From Phymatolithon calcareum (taxonomy: Eukaryota; Rhodophyta; Florideophyceae; Hapalidiales): 64,000 bases of DNA. The position numbers and the translations under genes were made by a program. Of the stretch, positions 41,968 through 52,435 are shown in pieces; the first letter of the stretch is position 1; each line of letters opens with the position of its first letter. Below the pieces are notes generated by a model. The model saw only the letters and a program-made list of their open reading frames with translations. It ran no database searches and was not told the origin of the DNA. The DNA lies in assembly GCA_977006965.1 (NCBI GenBank), contig OZ345376.1, positions 806,001 through 870,000 of the forward strand, in the 5' to 3' direction.

Positions 41968-44350
41968 CTTAGGTAGAACTATTTATTGCAGAAGGTCTTC
42001 CGTACCTCCTCGATAATTTTTGTCGTGTGAGCAGCTTGGCACAATGTAGACAATTTCTATACTCTGATTTGCGGTTTGGAACACAGCTTGAGTAGTCATC
42101 GAGATCGGTCAAGGCAGTTTGCGTGGAATAACTCTGTCGAGAAAGGGCGATGTTCAAATCGTCAATGCATGAGGACAATAGCTTTTGGCATACATGGCAG
42201 GAGCACTGGTGTTGTAGAGTAAACTTTATTCCTGACATTCAAAAGCGGCACTTTTATTGTGGAGTCAGGTAATGCCACCCAGGCCAAGATCTCAATCGTA
42301 GCATAAGATTTTCAGCATATTCCGCCCTACAGTAGTCTAATTCAGTGGACAACGCTGTCGGTGCTGTATACGACAAGAAAGGAGTCCTCTCTATGCCGAA
42401 AAAAGCGGGATCCGTACACTATTAGACACGACTCTCACGACCTTCGAATCCATGTGTCTCCCCTGGATGGCTGGTTGTAAAACGGTTGCTGTAGTTTCAT
42501 GCTTTCCGACGCCATTCAACATGCAGACGGCGAGGTCCCCCATTTCAGCTCCATCTCTGATACACCTTCCTCCACATTTTCGAATTGCCGCAATTTACTT
42601 GGAATCTAGAGAACCGTTCTATTCAGGGTGGCTAAAAAGGAGGCCGGTCTGTGTTTTGAAAATCGAGTTGCGCACAGTTGACGGAAGTAACAGCAATATT
42701 TCCAGTCTTTATCACGAATTTCGTTCTGATTCCCAAACCTCTGACGAAAAATTTATGTCCGGTGTCTTGCCGTTGTGCCGCGAGTGCAATGGGCAGTAAG
42801 ACAATTCGCACGCACAAAGCTATCACTGTAACCATAATTCGAACGTAGTCTCAACTGTAGCACATTTTTAATGAGACTATTGTACGACAAGAATGTACTG
42901 TATACAATCCCCCAAATAGATTTTCTAAACCGCCAGTGCGGGACTACAGACACATCGATCGCATAGCCGACGACACCGATCGCTCGTCGCACAGTTCCAC
43001 CCCGCGCAGCCATTGATAGGTAGATCTCATGTCTGTATTCCATTTAAAAATCATGTCTCGTTCGAAAACATTTTTCCCATGCTTGTTCGTTTTGCCCTCC
43101 CAAAGCTGCGCTCGCGTTGGCGCGGAAGTAAACTTTTTTCTGAGAACACTCCGCAACACAAGAATGATTCTCATTGACAGCGTGTGACAACGGGAAGAAG
43201 GTGCGCACACAGCCGCCATGCGCTAACAGCGGCCATTCGGTTGTGGCAATCCTAGGGCACATGCCACCATATGGCAATATCCATCGCACAACGAACTTTT
43301 TCGTCACCTACAGTACACGACGACCAGTATTTGAGGAGTAGCTCTTGGTTTGGTCCATTCGTGGCCGACGTGTACAACTACTGCTCTGGACTACAGTACT
43401 GTACACTACTCGAGCCGTCTGTCAAGGACCTGCAACCCCTCTGTAAACTCTGTAGAGGGCGGCGGCACATACGCGTACTGTCTGAGTGTACATACGAGGC
43501 CTATTTTTGACGTTGGCTATATACGGGTATACGTTGACGGGATACACCTATTTTTTCCTAAATTTATATGATACCGACTTCGAAAACCCTGATGGTCAAA
43601 AGGCCTATGGCGTATTTAGCAAAAAAATTATGACGCTTGCACAACAAGGAGTAGATTTACAGAACTCTTTCTGCTAGAAATATGTTTTCTTATAAAATTT
43701 TAGTATCGTTTCATGAACGTCATCATACAGCTGGTGTTATCCTCGATATGTGAATATGAGGCAAGTTACGATCCAAAAAAGGTTTGCACCAATTGTAAGA
43801 GACCGCGTCACACGGACCTTAACGGTCCGTTCGGGCATGTGCCGCATTCAGATCTGGTATCAACATTGAAACGACTATCGCCGCAGTTACAACAGTTCCT
43901 TTTTTCAATTATTCGGTCTCAAAAGAGGCGATCGCCGCTGCAGGGTCGCGCTTGCGGAAGGGCAGGGAGGACGAACTTGTTTCTGCTCGTTGCAAGAGGT
44001 GCATCTTCGCCCTTCCGCACGCACTCAAGGCCGCACGGCACCCAGAGTGTACAGTATGCGGAAATGAGGCTTGAGTGTGCGCCCCCGAAAGGGCGCCATC
44101 GACCGACTGAGGTTGGTGTGACATGAGTGTATGCACCGAAATGGAAGATGGAAGCAATCCAACCAATGAGATGCCGATGCGTCGAGACCTGGAAAAAACA
44201 TTTCCTTTCATTCGCACCGCTCATTTGCATATGATCGATACGCATCATCAGTGCTCTCCCGATACAGACCTGCCTGGTTTGCACTGCCCGCATCGCATAG
44301 CCCGTTGAACCTCAAATCTGCAGCGTAAACGGCACCTCGACGCGTGACTG
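41968..44350. other. Intergenic, no gene recognised
   Basis: About 2.4 kb with short overlapping frames on both strands (43713-44126 plus, 43909-44293 minus) that lack recognisable motifs. Confidence 0.45.
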
Positions 44351-44423
44351 TGAAAACTTTTTTCCATCACACCCACCTGCCTGCCCCGCCACCACATCCG
44401 CCACTCAACTCTGCATCACCCCA

Positions 44424-44429
44424 TATAAG
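44424..44429 (+). promoter_or_regulatory. Possible TATA box of the ATPase gene
   Basis: TATAAG in CCCCATATAAGCGACC, about 190 bases before the ATG and followed by a C-rich leader. Inferred from position only. Confidence 0.35.
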
Positions 44430-44621
44430 CGACCTCAACCCTCCACAGCCTCTATGTCCTCATCCCCCCCAGACCGCACCTCGCACACTGCTGGAGTTGC
44501 ACATCCGCACCGGGCTATTTGCAGCACACCGCCCGCGGGGAGCTACACTCCTACCCCATTGTGCGTCCCGATCTGTTTCCCACCCTGACCTAACCGCCGA
44601 TCCATCCGCACCGCCGCCACC

Positions 44622-47600
44622 ATGGCGAGTCTGGGCCACAATGAGCTCGAGATGGCACGCCAGTACTCGGAAACTAGCGCTCGCGTCTCCGATGCCATCC
44701 ATCGCAAGAAGAAGGGCAAGGACACACCTGCCGATCTGAAGAAGGAAGTCGAGATGTGGGAGCACAAGGTTCCTATCGAGGAACTTTGCTCCAAACTCAA
44801 TACTGATGTCGAAAAGGGCATGACTGTCGCTGACGCCGCAAAGCGACTTGAGGAGGATGGTCCAAATGTTCTCACCCCGCCCAAGGTCACTCCGTGGTAC
44901 ATCAAGCTTGCCAAGCAGTTCCTCAATTTCTTCGCCATTCTTCTGGAAGTTGCCGGTTTGCTTTGCTTTATCGGTTACGGTCTCGATAGCTCCTCTCAGG
45001 ACAATTTGTACCTTGGTATCGTGCTTGTTGCTGTTGTCATTATCACCGCTCTGTTCACCTTCTTCCAGGAGTTCAAGTCTGAGAAGACCATGGAGAAGTT
45101 TAAGAATTTTCTTCCTCCGGCTGCACTAGTTCGCCGTGGCGGCAAGGCTTTCACTATTGAGGCGAGTCAGCTCGTCGTTGGTGATGTCATTGACGTCAAA
45201 TTGGGTGATAAGATTCCCGCCGATATCCGTATCATTGCCAACCAGAAGCTCAAGGTCGACAACTCTTCGCTCACCGGTGAATCCGAGCCGCTTGGACGTA
45301 CCACTGAATGTACCGATGACAATCCACTCGAGACCAAGAATCTTGCGTTCTTCGGAACCCTCGCTGTCGACGGAACTGCTACCGGTATGGTTGTCAACAC
45401 TGGTGATAGAACTGTTTTCGGACGTATTGCCGGTCTGGCTGCTGGATCTGATGGACAGGAGACCACCCTGCAGAGGGAGATTCACCATTTCATTGTTCTT
45501 ATTTCCGCTCTAGCCATTTTCCTTGGTGTTGTCTTCTTCATCTTCGGAATTGTCAAGAAGACCGATTTTGTCTCCAACATTGTGTTCACCATCGGTATCA
45601 TTGTCGCGAACGTTCCGGAAGGTCTTCTCGCCACTGTGACAGTTTCACTCACTCTCACCGCCCAGCGTATGGCCAAGAAGAACGTGCTTGTGAAGAAGCT
45701 TGAGGCCGTCGAAACTCTTGGATCCACCACAACCATCTGCTCCGATAAGACTGGTACACTCACCCAGAACCGTATGACCATCGTGCATGTCGGGTATGAC
45801 GCTCAGGTCTTTGATGCTCCCACTGCTACCCAGGCTGCCACATACGACACGAGCAACAAGTCGTACAAGGCTTTGTTCTATATTGGCGCCAATTGCGGTA
45901 AGGCCAAGTTCGATGACACTGAACTCGAGGAGGAACCCGACAAGAGTATTGACGAGCGCCAGGTGAATGGTGACGCTTCCGAAGCTGGTATCCTCAAGTT
46001 CTGCGAGAAGCAAACCAGCGTCGCACAGATGCGCAACCGAAACAAACAGGTTGCCACGATTCCGTTCAACTCTGCGAACAAGTTCATGGTTACCATCAAC
46101 GTCGACGAAGACACTGGCTGCAAGTCCCTCCGTCTTTGCATGAAGGGAGCTCCGGAGCGTGTCCTTGATCGCTGTACCAAGATCATGGAGAATAGTGGTC
46201 AGATGCGCGATAAGACCGAGGCGGACACTGCCGTAATCAATGCCAAGCTCGCAAGGCTTATGTCTGGAGGTGAACGTGTTCTCGGATTTGCCCAGCTATC
46301 CCTTCCTGTTGAGCAGTACCCTCTTGATTTTGAGTTCGACACTGAGGAGCTGAACTTCCCCATGAACAGTCTCGTCTGGGTTGGTATCATGTCCCTGCTT
46401 GACCCGCCTCGCGAATCAGTGCCCGATGCCGTCCACACTTGCCAGACCGCCGGGATTGACGTTTTCATGGTTACTGGTGATCATCCCGCCACCGCCAAGT
46501 CGATTGCCAAGCAGGTTGGTATCATTCGTGACCCCACCGTCGATGAAGTTGCAGCTGAACGTGGTATCCCGACCTCTGAAGTTGACCCTACCACCGTGAA
46601 GGCTATTGTCGTCCCAGGCTCCCAAATTCGTGATCTTGAGGAAGAGGATTGGGATCGCATTCTTGGACACGAGCAGATTGTGTTTGCCCGCACTTCCCCG
46701 CAGCAGAAACTTCTGATCGTCGAAAATTGTCAGCGTCTCGGAAAGATTGTCGCTGTTACCGGTGATGGTGTCAATGACTCTCCTGCGCTGAAGAAGGCTA
46801 ACATTGGTGTTGCCATGGGCATCTCCGGTTCGGATGTGTCAAAGGAAGCTGCTGACATGGTCCTGCTTGATGATAACTTCAGTTCCATTGTGAATGGAGT
46901 TGAAGAAGGCCGGCTCATCTTTGACAACCTCAAGAAGTCTATCGCCTACACCCTGTCGTCGAACATTCCAGAGATTGCACCATTTGTTTTGTACATTATT
47001 GTTGGGTTCCCGGCGTTCCTCACCACTGTGCTCATCCTTCTTATCGATCTCGGTACCGACATGCTTCCCGCCATTTCCCTCGCGTACGAAAAGGCCGAGT
47101 CAGATATCATGCGTCGTAAGCCGCGAAACTCTGCTGTGGATCGTCTTGTGAATCGCCGTCTCATGTCTTTCTCCTACCTGCAAATCGGAATGTTTCAGGC
47201 GCTTGCTGGTATCTTCGTCGCTCTTGTCGTGCTGAATGACTATGGATTGCGTCCTCAGACGATGCTGATGCTCAACACCAACAGCCATTACGCTTCCACG
47301 AAACGCACGAACAACCGTTGGCTCGTTTCCCAAAAGACCGCCTACGACCGCTCTGCGTACAATGCAATGTTCTTCGCGAGAACGGAAAGGAGGTTTAGCC
47401 GCTTCTTCAACGGAACGGATAGGAGGCCTGTACCAGGATTTCGTCTGCAGCCCTATCCCGCACGTTACGAAACCGTGCTTCCCAGGTCCGACCCGACCAC
47501 GAGGTTCGCCAGGGATGAACACTTCAACAACATGGTCAAGATTGCCGGTTTCGTCACCGAGCAGCCTCCCTGCAAGCCTTACAGATGCCGTCTCGGCACT

Positions 47601-48131
47601 TCGAATGCTCCTTTCGTGAACAATGACTTCCGGTGCTTCGACCCTGATCAAAATCCGGGCGATGTGTATCTGCAGCATCTTGAAGATATCAAGAATCCGT
47701 CTATTAACCCCGAAATCCAGAACGGTCTGGGCCGCGGCAAAGGTTGCTTCGATCTATGGACCGATGATGAGCAGCGACAAGTGCTTGCGCGTGCTCAATC
47801 TGCGTACCTTATCTCGATTATTCAAGTGCAGTGGGCTGACGGTATCATCTGCAAGTCGCGCATCTTGTCTTTGTTTCAGCATGGAATGACAAACATGGTG
47901 TTCAACATTGGGCTTGTCGAGGAAACCGTTCTCGGAATGATCTTCGTGTACGTGCCGTTCCTCAACACCGCGTTCAAGACGCAACCAATTCGTGTGGTGC
48001 ATTGGCTACCGGCAGTGCCATTCTCCCTTCTCATCTTCACGTACGATGAGATTCGCAAGTTTACAATGCGTCATGGCGACCGCACTGGCAGCAAGCTTGG
48101 TGTGTGGGTCAAGGCGTACACGTACTGGTAA
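44622..48131 (+). CDS. Na+/K+-type P-type ATPase (P2C), 1169 aa
   Basis: Start in a strong context (GCCGCCACCATGG). All P-type signatures are present: TGES 218-221, DKTGTLT with phosphorylated D375, KGAPER from 508, MVTGDHP 616-622, GDGVND 714-719. Ion-site residues match Na+/K+-ATPase: PEGLL in M4 (E333), YTLSSNIPE in M5 with serine where H+/K+ pumps have lysine, DLGTDMLPAIS in M6, QWADGIICK and VEETVLG near M8/M9. It should exchange Na+ for K+ at the plasma membrane using ATP. Differences from animal alpha subunits: the M7-M8 external loop (about 870-1060) is some 190 residues instead of about 45, with many R, F, Y and several C, and lacks the SYGQ beta-contact motif. The C-terminus ends TYW rather than TYY. 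Intronless. No beta-subunit gene is nearby. Confidence 0.97.
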   Translation: MASLGHNELEMARQYSETSARVSDAIHRKKKGKDTPADLKKEVEMWEHKVPIEELCSKLNTDVEKGMTVADAAKRLEEDGPNVLTPPKVTPWYIKLAKQFLNFFAILLEVAGLLCFIGYGLDSSSQDNLYLGIVLVAVVIITALFTFFQEFKSEKTMEKFKNFLPPAALVRRGGKAFTIEASQLVVGDVIDVKLGDKIPADIRIIANQKLKVDNSSLTGESEPLGRTTECTDDNPLETKNLAFFGTLAVDGTATGMVVNTGDRTVFGRIAGLAAGSDGQETTLQREIHHFIVLISALAIFLGVVFFIFGIVKKTDFVSNIVFTIGIIVANVPEGLLATVTVSLTLTAQRMAKKNVLVKKLEAVETLGSTTTICSDKTGTLTQNRMTIVHVGYDAQVFDAPTATQAATYDTSNKSYKALFYIGANCGKAKFDDTELEEEPDKSIDERQVNGDASEAGILKFCEKQTSVAQMRNRNKQVATIPFNSANKFMVTINVDEDTGCKSLRLCMKGAPERVLDRCTKIMENSGQMRDKTEADTAVINAKLARLMSGGERVLGFAQLSLPVEQYPLDFEFDTEELNFPMNSLVWVGIMSLLDPPRESVPDAVHTCQTAGIDVFMVTGDHPATAKSIAKQVGIIRDPTVDEVAAERGIPTSEVDPTTVKAIVVPGSQIRDLEEEDWDRILGHEQIVFARTSPQQKLLIVENCQRLGKIVAVTGDGVNDSPALKKANIGVAMGISGSDVSKEAADMVLLDDNFSSIVNGVEEGRLIFDNLKKSIAYTLSSNIPEIAPFVLYIIVGFPAFLTTVLILLIDLGTDMLPAISLAYEKAESDIMRRKPRNSAVDRLVNRRLMSFSYLQIGMFQALAGIFVALVVLNDYGLRPQTMLMLNTNSHYASTKRTNNRWLVSQKTAYDRSAYNAMFFARTERRFSRFFNGTDRRPVPGFRLQPYPARYETVLPRSDPTTRFARDEHFNNMVKIAGFVTEQPPCKPYRCRLGTSNAPFVNNDFRCFDPDQNPGDVYLQHLEDIKNPSINPEIQNGLGRGKGCFDLWTDDEQRQVLARAQSAYLISIIQVQWADGIICKSRILSLFQHGMTNMVFNIGLVEETVLGMIFVYVPFLNTAFKTQPIRVVHWLPAVPFSLLIFTYDEIRKFTMRHGDRTGSKLGVWVKAYTYW

Positions 48132-49199
48132 GAAATGGTTTACGTTGGTGCTCTAGGGATTGCTACACTTTAGTCTTGTGCGTGTGTTTTTTGTGAGTGA
48201 GTTTTGTTCAGCTCTTCAGGCTGTGTGAATGTTTCTTTCCGTTTTCGTTTGTGAGATTTCTGTTTACCTTGTCCTCGCTCTTCTGAAGCGTGCATATAGC
48301 GACTGCTCAGGGACTTTTTGAATTAAAATAAGATGTTCGTCTCCATATTCTGCAATGCAATTTTCCTTGACATATTTTCTCCGCCCTTTGTGCCGCGAAG
48401 GGCGGTTTGCGCTCTTTTGTGCTGGCTTTTTCTGCCTCAATCTCCTACCGCGACTGTTAGTTTTTTTTCACTTAGGTTCCTGAAACGAAACTTTCCCTTG
48501 GGGGACTTGTCAACAAACGTAAATTACCACCAGCATATCAGACTGGCAGGAAGCTCAGAAAATGCATATATTTAGACATTGCTCTAATTTTTGATTCTGT
48601 TCCTGAGAACAAGACAGACCAGTTCTTGTACGTGGACGTCAAGAGATTTCTTCCTGGAAAGTCCGCTTACGTCAAAGTTCCGTCAGGATCCCCGAGTCGT
48701 GTTTTTGGATTCGTTTCGCTTGAAGCAATGAGCGTTTTGCCAGGTGCATGATTTCTATTGGCAATCGAACGGGAACTTCATTCGACCTCGTTCAATGATT
48801 TGCCCGGATCAAATTTTTCTGTTCTTGACGGCCAAACTGGGCGCATGCGCCCCTTTGTACTGTATCGGATTCCGATAGGACATGTTAGACGCTAGTGGCT
48901 CGCAGTTTCATTAGGTTTGTAACTGTAACAGCATCTGTTCTGTAACGATGACAAGCGCAATGAAGAACTTTGTTTTCAATTCTGGTCTCCTGAGGGGCCT
49001 CGAGGGGGACAATTAGTCCACGCGAGCTTCATGGAGCGTCTTCGAATTTTCACCACCTCACGCTCTTTCAATGATAGGTTTTAGAAGGTCTTCCAGACTT
49101 CTCACGCTCTATGGCGTCAGTGCGACCCTCTCACATGAAATTTGTTCTGTCTTGCCAAACCAAAGATGTTGCAACTGTACGCTTCTCAGCGAATGATCT
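48132..49199. other. ATPase 3' region and spacer
   Basis: T-rich 3' flank with AATTAAAATAAG near 48320 as a possible end-formation signal. No gene was seen in the rest. Confidence 0.45.
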
Positions 49200-50010
49200 C
49201 TTGCGGAAAGGGACTAGCCGGCTGCTACTGAGTGTGTGCAGAGCGTTCTGAATCACGCACCTCTCCAGCGTCTGTGCCAATGTGCCGGTGCCGCTCCCGA
49301 TGTTCACCGTGTTCACCGTACGCCATTGGAGGTATTTTCTGGTCACCTACCCGTCCGCCCACTTCTACACGCCATGTTTGGGGCACAATATCAAAGTACC
49401 CGTACTGCGGATGAGCTGCGCGCTCGGCTCTTAATAGACATACACCGCACACAGGAGGCTCTGGCTAAGATGCCGAAATGTTACCGGGCTCATCACGGCA
49501 TCGCGGCGCCACCGAATTGCGGCACAGGCAGACAAACGTACACGCAGCTAACTTCTCTGCAGGCGATTTTGTTCTTGTGCGCCGCGCTGCGGGCGGTCGT
49601 TGCAAAATGAGTTTCATCTGGACCGGACCGCACCGAGTCGTTGATGTCAAGTCGGATCAGGTTTACATCGTCGAAAACGTGGTGAATGTAAAGCACGAAG
49701 TCACGCATGCCCGTTGATTTTCAACTCTACCGCGCGGATGTGGCAGGAATGCCTGTGTCCCCAGCTGTTGCGTGCGGCCAGCCAAAAATGAAGCTCGCTA
49801 CGAAACTGTTCACGCACTCCGCGGTACTCACACCGACGGCAACGTGAAATTCAAGTTGAGTGGGAAGGGCTTCCTGACGAAGTGGGCCACACCTGGGACC
49901 ACTCAAACAGATCTCTGAAGACGTACCGGACATGCTTGACAACTTCCTCCGCAGCTGTGGTAACAAGGTGATCAAGCTGCAGGCGCTCTCGCTTCTCAAC
50001 TCAACTAACG
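49200..50010 (+). pseudogene. Chromodomain-bearing Ty3/Gypsy remnant
   Basis: Frame-shifted coding sequence reads RTPLEVFSGHLPVRPLL (end of integrase core), then FSAGDFVLVRRA and FIWTGPHRVVDV (integrase C-terminal domain, about 49555-49640). It continues VEWEGLPDEVGHTWDHSNRS (about 49850-49915), the VEW(x)n TWEP core of a chromodomain, then FLRSCGNKV in another frame. Chromovirus integrases carry such a chromodomain to guide insertion. At least three frame changes show decay. It differs from the Gypsy fragment at 31424. Confidence 0.8.
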
Positions 50011-50439
50011 CCTGATTGCGGTACACTGGCAAACAGCCATGGTGCACTGTAACAATCGCCGTACTCGCTGAGGTGTCCCCGAACCCAGGTCCGTGCCTTT
50101 TCGGACATAGCGCTATTTTTGCGCTTGGTGTTCACAGGGACTTTCGAGATTTGATCCATGCCGAGGGGCGCGATAATCAAGTCGCTGACACTGACGGGCG
50201 TGAACGGCAGTCCGTGGGCTCAGGTATGTCTCGGGGGAAATTGTGCGTGTGCGAGCATGAAGCACGCCACGCACTGCCAGCTCCGGGTAGCGACCGCGGA
50301 TCTGCGACCGCGGATCTGCGCATGCGCGGAGACAATGGCAACGGACGGAACGGGCGCGACACAACATTGAGTAGTGGATGTATGGATGTGGATGGATGTG
50401 AGTTTACTTCAAGCTCTCGTTGTCTATTTAGCACCTGAG

Positions 50440-50670
50440 AGGCTTATCATTGCTCTAAATCGCGTTGCTGCAATGGTGTTCAGGACGACAATGTGGTAGC
50501 AGGATGACTTCTTGAACCCTGTCTGTATCTTATTAAACTTGTAATGTTTACTGAGGATCTTGTCGAGCGGACTTTCGATGAACTTCCGTGCCTATGACAG
50601 AAGTGAGATAGCCCGGTAGTTCGATGGGTCTTTCGGGTCAATGTAAGCTTATACACCTCGTGGTGTTCGT
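50440..50670 (-). pseudogene. Non-LTR RT fragment (LINE A)
   Basis: On the minus strand, across frames, DPKDPSNYRAISLLS, then FIESPLDKILSKHYKFNKIQTGF, matches the first RT block of LINE ORF2 (KxGDPxxPxNYRPISL; compare LINE B at 56228-56440). Stops and short length mark it as a remnant. Confidence 0.75.
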
Positions 50671-50673
50671 CAA

Positions 50674-51090
50674 TCACCATGGGAAGCGCGGTGAAATCCG
50701 ATGCCATCTTATTCTTCTGAGCAATGTTCTTCCTTTTGATGTTCTCGCCAACACTTTTAGTGTCCATTCCGATGTTGCACCTTCGTTTTCGTTTCCGCAC
50801 GTCCGCCTTATTTTGAGTGGGGGTTCCATGTTATCGTTGCCGAAGCGCCCTGTGCTCTGTTCATGCATACCATCTTCATCGGCAGGAAGATATTCATCGC
50901 CATTGGTAACTGGTGAGGAAATTTGCATGAGTAGGTCCTGTTCCGGAATCGGTGAATTTATGGAAAGGGTGGCAAAGGCTTGACACAGGTCTTCGATCCC
51001 GCCGCTTCTCACGATGTCCGTTATGTGCAGCGCTTCCATACGCCAACATAGTTCGTCCAAATTCGCCAGCTCTGTTCCCAATATAGCCAT
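50674..51090 (-). CDS. Hypothetical acidic protein, 138 aa
   Basis: ATG at 51090 (MAILGTELANLDELCWRM) after a pyrimidine-rich leader; a TATA-like AATAAATATCC lies about 130 bases upstream on the minus strand. Residues 1-100 look protein-like (IEDLCQAFATLSIN, EQDLLMQISSP). The last 30 (RTSKGRTLLRRIRWHR) run into the LINE fragment in a shifted frame, so the original C-terminus may have been replaced. No family recognised; it could be a host gene or the 5' ORF of the LINE. Confidence 0.35.
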   Translation of the reverse strand: MAILGTELANLDELCWRMEALHITDIVRSGGIEDLCQAFATLSINSPIPEQDLLMQISSPVTNGDEYLPADEDGMHEQSTGRFGNDNMEPPLKIRRTCGNENEGATSEWTLKVLARTSKGRTLLRRIRWHRISPRFPW

Positions 51091-51099
51091 TGAGTGTGA

Positions 51100-51800
51100 G
51101 GAAAGGTCGATACGAAAGATGGCCGGGAGAGAGATGAGGTGTACACAAGGAGATGAGGTTGGTCAGTAGCTTTTGGGGTTGTGTGCAGGGAAGGTAGATA
51201 AGCGATAAAGTGAGGAGGGATATTTATTCGGCACGGGTGATCTGTAAAGTGCAAGTGATGAAGTGCACGCCGCTGAGCTCGAAGGAGGACCACTAATGCA
51301 GCTGTGTAAATGAGTAAGTATTTCGTGAACAAGTGACTATTTCACGGCAAGTTTAGCATTAGGTGAAGTGTAAATACTCGACTGTCTGTGAATTTATCGA
51401 AAACCCAATAGCCTTTCTTCGGAAGAATCTTGGTTGAGGCATGGGTATTGACTGCTTATCCCTATACCCGCATAGAGAAAATTCGTGGCCATCCTGCAGA
51501 AGGTGAATAAAATGTGCACACTTCACCATGTATGGTGCAATTTGCACGGAGCAGTTTAGTGCTTTTCACTATTACAAAGTTTATTTAATGTATTATTCTT
51601 TTAAGAATAGCACTGCTTCCTCAAGTGCCGATTGGCTTATACCAGCTCGGGTTCCTTGTTTAGTCTTCTAGTAATAACCTCTTGTAGGTGAAATACATCA
51701 TAGAAATTGGGAAGATGAGCCATTAAAGAAGAAAATAAGATTAAATTCAAACGTTTGTTTCGAAGTCAAGTTCGTAAAATCCTTCATGCCCCTTCAAAGA
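51100..51800. other. No recognisable feature
   Basis: Mostly A+T-rich with short frames only. Confidence 0.45.
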
Positions 51801-51965
51801 GCATTAAAACTCTAGAGCGCGACGATGAAAGCGCAAATTTTTTCCGATGTTGTTGTACAAAGTCGAGTGAGTCTAGTTCAGATTCGGAATGTACGTCTAC
51901 ACCTTCTAGGTCTGGTTCTTGAGACGAGTTTAGAGAAGGGGAACATTGCGAATATGGAGAAGTCC
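51801..51965 (+). repeat. Dispersed repeat, copy 1 (LINE 5' end?)
   Basis: From ATTAAAACTCTAGAGCGCG to GAACATTGCGAATATGG it matches 54887-55040 at most positions. Both copies encode a short frame starting MxxQIFSDVVVQ. It might be the 5' end of a LINE. Confidence 0.7.
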
Positions 51966-52024
51966 TCGAAATGCCAATACACGTATATTGTTATTTCGAG
52001 GACTTCTCCACATTCGCCATGTTC
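51941..52024. repeat. Long foldback, 32-base arms
   Basis: Left arm 51941-51972 and right arm 51993-52024 pair with two mismatches around a 20-base spacer. The innermost 18 pairs (TGGAGAAGTCCTCGAAAT) are perfect. The left arm is the tail of the dispersed repeat, so the right arm is an inverted duplicate of it. Confidence 0.9.
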
Positions 52025-52237
52025 TTGGAAATGATAACTATAGAGGTGGACGAGCAAGGACGCTCTTCGAAGAAGACAACACCCTTCTTCCTCTCGGTAT
52101 GATATAAGTCGATGATTCAGAATTCCTCGAAGATGTCGCCCGTACAGGGGTTCCATACTGGATGTCTGATGGGCCAAATGGCCAGAAATTCTCTTTACAA
52201 ATTGTTTCTGTATAGTCGCATGTGTGCGATCCAGAAG

Positions 52238-52400
52238 CAAGTATCAACTGGAACTTGTTGGCCGAGTAGTTTCGTCTCGTGTCAGATTATGGGCCCAGGT
52301 AACGCCTGGAGTACAAAATCGGGGGTTCAAACACAAGCTTCCCCCTGGATCGTCCAAGTATCAACCGGAACTTGGCGGGCGAGTAGTTTGTCATGTGTCA
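52238..52400 (+). repeat. 47-bp direct repeat flanking a primer-site-like 14-mer
   Basis: CAAGTATCAACTGGAACTTG... to GTGTCA (52238-52284) recurs at 52355-52400. Between them the sequence starts GATTATGGGCCCAG (52285-52298), 13/14 to the Copia primer site. This is a repeat-primer-repeat layout in 163 bp. Confidence 0.65.
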
Positions 52401-52435
52401 TAAATCGATGACATTGATTTCTTGCTGCAAAATGA

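Noticed and set aside
43713-44126. 137-residue ORF before the ATPase
   Set aside because: Overlaps antisense frames of equal length, shows no domain and lacks promoter signs; chance in GC-rich sequence.
52285-52345. tRNA gene suggested by GGGTTCAAAC
   Set aside because: No A box at the right distance and no cloverleaf; the first bases match the Copia primer site.
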